Source: Hirundichthys speculiger (Eukaryota > Chordata > Actinopteri > Beloniformes > Exocoetidae). From it: DNA of 64,000 nt. Of the stretch, positions 56,641 through 64,000 are shown in pieces. A program made the position numbers and the translations under genes. The notes beneath the pieces were generated by a model. It did not search any database. It saw only the letters and a program-made list of their open reading frames with translations, and had not been told where the DNA came from. The stretch spans positions 323,658 through 387,657 of the forward strand of contig JAGFBZ010002322.1 of assembly GCA_018398805.1 (NCBI GenBank). The letters are read 5' to 3'. How positions within the stretch are numbered: the first letter of the stretch is position 1; every line of letters starts with the position of its first letter.

Positions 56641-57388
56641 TGAAACTTATCGGTTATCGGTATCGGCCTTTAGGAGCTGAAAGTTATCGGTTATATCGGC
56701 CTATGGAGCTAAAGTTATCGGTTATCGGTATCGCCTTTAGGAGCTTAAAGTTATCGGTATCGGTATCGGCCTTTAGGAGCTTAAAGTTATCGGTATCGGC
56801 CTTTAGGAGCTGAAAGTTATTGGTTATCGGTATCGGCCTTTAGGAGCTTAAAGTTATTGGTTATCGGTATCGGCCTTTAGGAGCTGAAAGTTATTGGTTA
56901 TCGGTATCAGCCTTTAGGAGCTGAAAGTTATCGGTTATCGGTATCGGCCTTTAGGAGCTGAAAGTTATTGGTTATCAGTATCGGCCTTTAGGAGCTTAAA
57001 GTTATCGGTTATCGGTATCGGCTTTTAGGAGCTGAAAGTTATCGGTTATCGGTATCGGCCTTTAGGAGCTGAAAGTTATCGGTTATCGGTATCGGCCTTT
57101 AGGAGCTGAAAGTTATCGGTTATCGGTATCGGCCTTTAGGAGCTGAAAGTTATCGGGGTATCGGCCTTTAGGAGCTGAAAGTTATTGGTTATCGGTATCG
57201 GCCTTTAGGAGCTTAAAGTTATTGGTTATCGGTATCGGCCTTTAGGATCTGAAAATTATTGGTTATCGGTATCGGCCTTTAGGAGCTGAAAGTTATCGGT
57301 TATCGGTATCGGCCTTTAGGAGCTGAAAGTTATTGGTTATCGGTATCGGCCTTTAGGAGCTGAAAGTTATCGGTTATCGGTTTTAAAA
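56612..57388. repeat. 37-bp minisatellite grown from a hAT end
   Basis: The unit GGTTATCGGTATCGGCCTTT followed by AGGAGCTGAAAGTTATC repeats about 21 times (period 37, for example 57061 and 57098). The ATCGGTATCGG words belong to the subterminal region of the adjoining hAT copy B, so the array probably arose from the transposon end. Confidence 0.93.
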
Positions 57389-58038
57389 AACAGTTAAGAC
57401 CTTTCTTAACTGTGACCCCCTTAATCTCTGTCCCTTCTTGACTGAGGTCTCATGTTTCTGCAGAAGCTTTGGACCCTGAAGTCATGCTAACGTTGCATCA
57501 ACTGCACGTAAGATACATACATGATCAAAGACAGCCGTTTATGATAAAAGACGAAGGTTTAAACTCTCAAAGGCTTATTTTGTATTTCTGGTTTCCTCCT
57601 GAAGCAGCTCTGAACGAGGCTTGTGGTCTGAATGTGTTACGGCACATCATTTTATTCAACCTCATCAGCCAACAATATTTGTCTTCAGACTTCATCCAAA
57701 CCAACATTTTGCCTTCGAGGCAACTTTTGCCGCCTTCGTGCTCTCATCCACAGAAGTCTAACATCTTATGACAGAGCCCTGTGGAAACTCCCGTTCAATC
57801 TGAGCGCTCCGAGCTTTGAGGCGGACAGAAACTGATGGAGGCGGGGTTTCCATCCCTGAAACAACGCTCCACGGCCCGTCACTCACCAGACTGGTGACAA
57901 ACGGCGCCGCTGGACTAAAAGGCCAGATTTCTAAAACAAAGAGTGAAACATCTCTTGGCTGCTTGGTTGGTGCTACTGGTTAATGTTTCAGGATGCACGA
58001 CCCCAGATATATAACTGAATGTAAACACGTCCCTGCAG
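57389..58038. other. sequence between minisatellite and LTR-like repeat
   Basis: An open frame at 57469-57771 shows no recognisable domain. Nothing else was found. Confidence 0.35.
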
Positions 58039-58730
58039 TGTTTTCACAACTTTCGAAAGTAGAAGTTGCGTTGAGTGAAGTAGGAGTTGCAAGGCCCAAA
58101 TTCTAAACTCTCAGACGCATTTTCCAGCATTTTGAGACGCAAAATGGGATGTTCAGATACCTTTTTTTTTTATTAAAATAACCCTAGCCATAACGTTGCA
58201 TGACTTTTGTTAAACAAGAGTAAAGAAAGTAATTGCAAGTTTGAAGAGGCTAAACAACGTGTATGTAGTTCAAGTTTGGCTAGTCTCTAATTTACTAACA
58301 TTCTTACACATTCATCTTTAATTTGGAATGAAAAAGTACAGTTTAAAAATGACACATTTATCTGAAATCTGTGCCTAATTTGTGTTAATTATTTAACACA
58401 TACAGGCTAGTTTTCAGTCATTTTCCGCCATTTTGCTCGTCTTGGAAAACAGAATATTGTAGCAACCCTGACATTATGTTCACGTTATGATGCTCTGTTA
58501 TTGTTTAGATGTTCTGATGTTCGGATTACATGAGTTCATTGAATGCATCACGAGCTGAGGCAGGCAGGTTATTGGGTAGAATAGGTTAGGGGGCGGGACT
58601 AGCAACAAAGAGAGACGGAAGCCTGTGTGTTATTGTGGGAGAGCCCGAGAGCGCTAGCTGATGAGCCGCTGTGTTATTCTCCTGTACTGCTGTCTTTTAT
58701 TTCTGCCGTGGTTACGGCCGACAGTAACCG
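58039..58730 (+). repeat. dispersed repeat pair, copy 2 (LTR-like right part)
   Basis: This is homologous to 46784-47550 with the G/C-rich middle missing. The right part runs from TGTAGCAACCCTGACATTAT (about 58457) to GGTTACGGCCGACA (about 58727), the TG...CA layout of an LTR. It could be a solo LTR of an old retroelement. No internal genes, primer site or matching duplication were seen. Confidence 0.4.
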
Positions 58731-58737
58731 GGTCTGG

Positions 58738-59080
58738 TTACTAGACCGGCTGAAAAACTGGGTAGGACTTTCTGGCACTGCATTAAATTGGTTTAAGTCC
58801 GATCTTAAAGACAGGGACTACTCTGTGTTTATAGGTAACTATAAATCTGAGAAAACTAAAATAACCTGTGGAGTTCCTCAAGGCTCCATCTTGGGGCCAC
58901 TGCTGTTCAACATCTACATGCTCCCACTCGCTCAAATTATGAAAAACGACAAAATAATATGTTACCACAACTATGCTGATGACACACAAATCTACATAAC
59001 GCTGTGCTGACAGGTCTCCCTAAAACGACCATCAGACAGCTGCAGTTAGTCCAGAACCTGCTGCTCCAGTCCTCACTGAC
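58738..59080 (+). pseudogene. LINE reverse transcriptase fragment (L2/CR1-like)
   Basis: The frame contains WFKSDLKDRDYSVFIGNYKS, GVPQGSILGPLLFNIYMLPL and YADDTQIY. GVPQGS and YADD are the conserved fingers/palm and catalytic motifs of non-LTR reverse transcriptase. The frame stops at about 59010 and continues as a displaced C-terminal piece, GLPKTTIRQLQLVQN, without the sequence normally in between. It is an internally deleted, inactive copy and runs straight into the CRE minisatellite. Confidence 0.85.
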
Positions 59081-59084
59081 ATCT

Positions 59085-61315
59085 ACCTGGGCTGGTGACG
59101 TCACTACTGCATCTACCTGGGCCGGTGACGTCACTACTGACATCTACCTGGGCTGGTGACGTCACTACTGCATCTTGTTGGACTGGTGACGTCACTACTG
59201 CATCTACCTGGGCCGGTGACATCACTACTGCATCTACCTGGGCTGGTGACGTCACTCCTGCATCTACCTGGGCTGGTGACGTCACTACTGCATCTACCTG
59301 GACTAGTGACGTCACTACTGCATCTACCTGGGCCGGTGACATCACTACTGCATCTACCTGGACTGGTGACGTCACTCCTGCATCTACCTGGACTGGTGAC
59401 GTCACTACTGCATCTACCTGGGCTGGTGACGTCACTACTGCATCTACCTGGGCCGTTGACGTCACTCCTGACCTGGGATGGTGACGTCACTCCTGCATCT
59501 ACCTGGGGACGGGTGACGTCACTACTGCATCTACCTGGGCCGGTGACGTCACTCCTGCATCTACCTGGGCCGGTGACGTCACTCCTGCATCTACCTGGAC
59601 TGGTGACGTCACTACTGCATCTACCTGGGCCGGTGACGTCACTACTGCATCTACCTGGGCTGGTGACGTCACTACTGCATCTACCTGGGCCGTTGACGTC
59701 ACTCCTGCATCTACCTGGGCCGGTGACGTCACTACTGCATCTACCTGGACCGGTGACGTCACTACTGCATCTACCTGGGCTGGTGACGTCACTCCTGCAT
59801 CTACCTGGGCCGGTGACGTCACTACTGCATCTACCTGGGCTGGTGACGTCACTACTGCATCTACCTGGGCCGGTGACGTCACTCCTGCATCTACCTGGGC
59901 TGGTGACATCACTCCTGCATCTACCTGGGCTGGTGACGTCACTACTGCATCTACCTGGGCCGGTGACGTCACTACTGCATCTACCTGGGCCGGTGACGTC
60001 ACTACTGCATCTACCTGGACTGGTGACGTCACTCCTGCATCTACCTGGGCTGGTGACGTCACTACTGCATCTACCTGGGCTGGTGACGTCACCACTGCAT
60101 CTACCTGGGCTGGTGATGTCACCACTGCGCCTACCTGGGCTGGTGACGTCACTACTACATCTACCTGGGCCGGTGACGTCACTACTGCATCTTCCTGGGC
60201 TGGTGATGTCACTACTGCATCTACCTGGGCTGGTGACGTCACTACTGCATCTACCTGGGCTGGTGACGTCACTACTGCATCTACCTGGGCCGGTGACGGT
60301 GACGTCACTACTGCATCTACCTGGGCCGGTGACGTCACTATTGCATCTACCTGGGCTGGTGACGTCACTACTGCATCTACCTGGGCTGGTGACGTCACTC
60401 CTGCATCTACCTGGGCTGGTGACGTCACTCCTGCATCTACCTGGGCCGGTGACGTCACTCCTGCATCTACCTGGTCCGGTGACGTCACTACTGCATCTAC
60501 CTGGTCCGGTGACGTCACTACTGCATCTACCTGGGCTGGTGACGTCACTACTGCATCTACCTGGACTGGTGACGTCACTACTGCATCTACCTGGGCTGGT
60601 GACGTCACTACTGCATCTACCTGGGCCGGTGACGTCACTACTGCAGCTACCTGGGCCGTTGACGTCACTACTGCAGCTACCTGAGCTGGTGACGTCACTA
60701 CTGCATCTACCTGAGCTAGTCACGTCACTACTGCATCTACCTGGGCCGGTGATGTCACTACTGCATCTACCTGGACCGGTGACGTCACTACTGCGTCTAC
60801 CTGGGCCGGTGACGTCACTCCTGCGTCTACCTGGGCCGGTGACGTCACTACTGCATCTACCTGGGCTGGTGACGTCACTACTGCATCTACCTGGGCTGGT
60901 GACGTCACTACTGCATCTACCTGGGCTGGTGACGTCACTACTGCATCTACCTGGGCCGGTGACGTCACTACTGCATCACCTGGGCCGGTGACGTCACTAC
61001 TGCATCTACCTGGGCCGGTGACGTCACTACTGCATCTACCTGGACCGGTGACGTCACTACTGCATCTACCTGGGCCGGTGACGTCACTACTGCGTCTACC
61101 TGGGCGGGTGACGTCCCTACTGCGTCTACCTGGGCCGGTGACGTCACTACTGCATCTACCTGGGCCGGAGACGTCACTACTGCATTTACCTGGGCTGGTG
61201 ACGTCACTACTGCATCTACCTGGGCTGGTGACGTCACTACTGCGTCTACCTGGACTGGTGACGTCACTACTGCGTCTACCTGGACTGGTGACATCACTAC
61301 TGCATCTACCTGGAC
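59085..61315. repeat. 30-bp minisatellite with a CRE palindrome in most units
   Basis: The unit is GTGACGTCACTACTGCATCT followed by ACCTGGGCTG, about 74 copies. Most contain the perfect 8-bp cAMP response element TGACGTCA. A minority carry TGACATCA, TGATGTCA or another single change. Units are highly uniform with few indels. Because 30 bp is ten codons, long frames stay open on both strands (TSLLHLPGLV / SPGRCSSDVT); these have no start, splice or homology support. Confidence 0.95.
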
Positions 61316-62156
61316 TGATTCATGGAGACAGAAACATAACAACTAAAAACATTCCCATGAACGTCAAACACTCTTCTTGTTATCAGAACCTGAGCGTCTG
61401 CTGATCCGCTGTCACAGTGACCCGACCCTGAAAGGGAAATTATACAAGCCTCATTGAACTGAACCCACTTTTTTAAACATAATGTGACTTAAAATATAGA
61501 CACACATATAAATAAAGAATAAATAAAGATCACAACACAACTGTTGTTGTGTTATTTCATGATGTTTCTTCCTCTACGGTCTGGATGAAAACAGATTCAC
61601 CCTCCACTGTCCTTGAACAGAACCGAGCCGTCTGAATGAGCTGGACTGACAAAACACGGACGCATTTTATCTTTATTTTCTGTGAATCAGCATGAAACCG
61701 GGCTGGGAGACACAGCAGGAGGATGGTGCAGAGGGAAAATAAGAAATAAGAGCTTTTAATGTGGATTAGAGTGACTGAGGGGTCACGGCTGACCAGCGCA
61801 AATTAAAAGGCTTTTTATTCCTCTGTCCCATTAGGGAGGATCAATATCTGATCTAATATATTCCCTTAATGTTCGGGGTCGCTGCAGCGTCACACCACGG
61901 GCGTTAGCTTGAGACACACATGCACACACACACACATGCACGTAGCACCTTTGCACAAAAAAAGGGGACAAAAAGCAGACCGCCATTCTTGACTGCAGGC
62001 ATGTAAAGACACAGCAGAGACACACCTGCAGGACGACGCTGGGTCGATGCCGTTTACCAGAAGAGATCAATAACTGAATAAGGAGGCGGCAGACAGACGA
62101 CAGTGTGTGTGTGTGTGCGTGCGTGTGTGTGCTCAGACCTCCTCTGCTTCAGCTCG
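61316..62156. other. intronic or upstream sequence of stk4
   Basis: No exon recognised. It includes (CA)n at about 61915-61937 and (GT)n at about 62102-62131. Confidence 0.4.
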
Positions 62157-62164
62157 TCTCTAAT

Positions 62165-63261
62165 TAGGGATGCGCGCGATTAGTCGTCTAACCGATTAAA
62201 CGTCCGCCCACTTTCTAGTCGGCACCAGAAATATTAGTCGTTTTAACCAATTTGTGTTTTATTCATGTACAAGGCCGCTTAACTGTCATACAGCCTCCCG
62301 CCACTAGTCGGAGCTACAGAGCCGTCAGACAGCAGTTCTCCTCTCCACAGCAATGCTCGAGTAGACTGGAGTTTTAAAACGGCACGGTGGGAAGATGGTC
62401 TCGCTAAACCAGCGCAGTTTGGCGGTACTTTAATCTAGAAAATGAAAAACAAGGTAGTATGTAGACTGTGTCAGAAACAACTGGCATACAATCACTCGAC
62501 TGGAGCAATGAGCAACCACATTCAACTCAAGCATTTGGATGTTAATCTGCACGAGACGACGGCTGCTGATGCTAGCGGTGCTAATGCTAGCGGTGCTAGC
62601 CACACTCAGGCCGATTTTACATTGTTTACCCGGAGACGTGTTCTCCCGTCCGGTCTGAGAGATTTTAGATGTTTGTTTAATTTTACACTCATATTGAACT
62701 GCGCATAGAGCTTAATAATTCAGCAGCAATTTATCTTTTTTAGATGTTACATTATTTGTTAACTTTAAGTGAGTTTTTGTCAGATGTGCAGGGTTTATAT
62801 TCATACTGCACGGTGCAAAATGCTGCTCGTTTTGGTTGGAATTTAATAATAATTTAGATGTTTATAAACTTGAAAGTGAATTAAAGCTTATAATTTTTTG
62901 TCGGATAATCTGCAAGATTCAATGTGTCAGAGGCAATTTATTTATTTTGGTGGTTAACGTTTGACTGAGTTGCCTTCATGTTCACATTCATTCATACTGC
63001 ACGGTGTGCAAAGTGTCTCGTACTTCAGCGGCATTTAAAATCCGACATGGTTGTTGAACATTGTGATTAAAGGCTTAAAGAACTCTTGTTACACACAATA
63101 TTTTTTGGGACAATGTTTCAAATTCTGTTTCGATGTTTCAATAAATTGTGCTAAATTTACACTGTTTTCTGAGTGTTTTCCTTTTTTTTAGACTAGTCGA
63201 CTAGTCTTAATTAAAATTTTCGTTTAGTCGACAGGGAAATTAGTCGCCAGGAACATCCCTA
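62165..63261 (+). mobile_element. hAT derivative with perfect duplication and BED finger
   Basis: The identical 8-mers TCTCTAAT (62157-62164 and 63262-63269) flank ends that both begin TAGGGATG and carry GCGA and TTAGTCG motifs. The element is 1097 bp, encloses a BED-finger frame and lacks the catalytic domain, so it is non-autonomous. The intact duplication suggests a comparatively recent insertion. Confidence 0.88.
62442..62708 (+). pseudogene. BED zinc finger frame of a deleted hAT transposase
   Basis: The frame reads MKNKVVCRLCQKQLAYNHST, GAMSNHIQLKHLDVNLHETT and then a TTAADASGANASG-like linker and a 3' part of unrelated composition. CRLC and HIQLKH give an intact C2H2-type BED finger. 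Sequence upstream (TGGAGTTTTAAAACGGCACG) may encode the Trp-containing start of the domain with a frame interruption. The catalytic region is gone. Confidence 0.6.
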
Positions 63262-63448
63262 TCTCTAATACCTGTCTGGTATCAGGTGTTCCCCCCCCCG
63301 TTCGGGTCTGTCTGCTCCACTGGACTCATTCACAGCGGTTAGAAGTGACTCGTGTGCAGCTAAGCTAAGCGTCACGTTTTGGTCAGTGAGCCGGATGCGC
63401 GGCCATCTTGGAGGTACTCGGATGTAAACACACCGCTGGATAAAGGAT

Positions 63449-63655
63449 GGATAAACCACAGAAAAGCTCTTCAAAAGGCGTTACAGGCGCAAAAACATCC
63501 AGAGAAGGACTTGGTCCGCGGGAAAGGGAACGATAATCTGAAAAGTTACAGTTTGTCGGTGGTGCCGATCCGTACGAGTTAGCTCCCTCGTCTTGGAGCA
63601 ACGACGAGCCGGAGAGCCTCCCTTCGACTGCAGACCCCGACATCGTAAACTAACG
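63449..63655 (+). pseudogene. transposon-like frame with one internal stop, unassigned
   Basis: From ATG at 63449 the frame encodes MDKPQKSSSKGVTGAKTSRE and GLGPRERER, then a TAA, and in the same frame QFVGGADPYELAPSSWSNDE, PESLPSTADPDIVN and a stop. The DPYE...SWS...DI pattern recalls the N-terminus of repeat-encoded proteins common in fish, but I cannot name the family with confidence. Confidence 0.3.
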
Positions 63656-64000
63656 TATTGGCCCGAATATAAGACGATATTTTATTCTAGAAATCATATT
63701 TTTAAAAAACAGGGGTCGTCTTATAATGGAGGTCTAGACTTTTCTCTTGTCGTTACACACCTGCGCCACTAGATGGAGCTGCACCAAAGTAATCAGTTAG
63801 AATGGAGCAGATCTGATGTTTATCAACATAATAAACAGCAGTTTATCAAATAGTACTACACCTTGATCTTCAATAACATGGAAACTTGACATGTACCTGT
63901 ACGATAAGTAGGTTACCATACTTCCTAAAAAAGATGAAATCATTAAAATGTCTAACAATACAGCATAACATTATCTCTGTGTAAATTTTTCTATAATGAT
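63656..64000. repeat. probable dispersed repeat cut by the window edge
   Basis: It opens TATTGGCCCGAATATAAGAC and has AGGGGTCGTCTTATAATGG nearby, a pair of inverted words (ATAAGACGA / TCGTCTTAT) often seen in DNA-transposon ends. It continues beyond the window, so boundaries and class are unknown. Confidence 0.35.

Noticed and set aside
58457..58730. A complete endogenous retrovirus
   Set aside because: Only a TG...CA-bounded LTR-like stretch is visible, with no primer-binding site, gag, pol or env nearby. The adjacent reverse transcriptase is of non-LTR type.
59134..60991. Long frames on both strands (500-600 codons) resembling repeat proteins
   Set aside because: They come from a 30-bp unit that is a multiple of three and lacks stops on both strands. 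There is no non-repeat domain, splice support or homology.

Overview
The window is vertebrate genomic DNA, most likely from a ray-finned (teleost) fish. It carries two split protein-coding genes with clear vertebrate orthologues, a high density of hAT-type DNA transposons and LINE fragments, and an unusual load of minisatellites. I see no bacterial operon structure, no CRISPR array and no convincing tRNA or rRNA gene.

Gene 1 (plus strand, 12434-26698) is a complete nine-exon coding sequence for a Kv9.1-type (kcns1) modifier subunit of voltage-gated potassium channels. All eight introns are GT-AG, the reading frame closes exactly (1497 nt, 498 residues), and T1 domain, S1-S6 and pore follow in order. 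Gene 2 (minus strand) is the 3' end of stk4 (MST1, Hippo kinase). The last coding exon (37894-38049) holds the SARAH domain and the penultimate exon (51437-51576) holds a conserved linker; the kinase exons lie beyond the window or were not recognised. The genes converge tail to tail. As I recall, KCNS1 and STK4 are also neighbours in mammals, so this looks like a conserved block.

Layout: 1-2303 nested transposons (a TIR element, a hAT and a piggyBac remnant); 2350-2875 LINE 3' end; 3400-4680 dispersed repeat; 4690-5066 possible 5' noncoding exon; 7441-9938 a CpG-rich 31-bp minisatellite; 10436-12080 a 22-bp minisatellite; 12434-26698 kcns1, each of whose five larger introns holds a different tandem array; 27300-34762 simple repeats, a 20-bp minisatellite and a second hAT copy; 37894-51576 stk4 exons separated by a 13.4-kb intron full of arrays and transposons; 51733-58660 hAT and LINE remnants; 59085-61315 a 30-bp minisatellite with a perfect CRE palindrome in most units; 62165-63261 a hAT with a perfect target-site duplication.

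The most striking observation is in kcns1 intron 1. The 24-bp minisatellite unit is a copy of the exon 1/intron 1 splice junction itself (CTGCAG|GTGGGT), repeated roughly 90 times. All copies share one frame phase when undamaged, and no stop occurs in any plus-strand frame of the unit. The intron may have grown by amplification of its own splice site. Other points worth attention are the CRE array, a 1-kb quasi-palindromic CATG array in intron 8, hAT elements that appear to have seeded satellites, and hAT derivatives that keep only a BED finger. Long open frames inside the arrays are treated as by-products of unit length.
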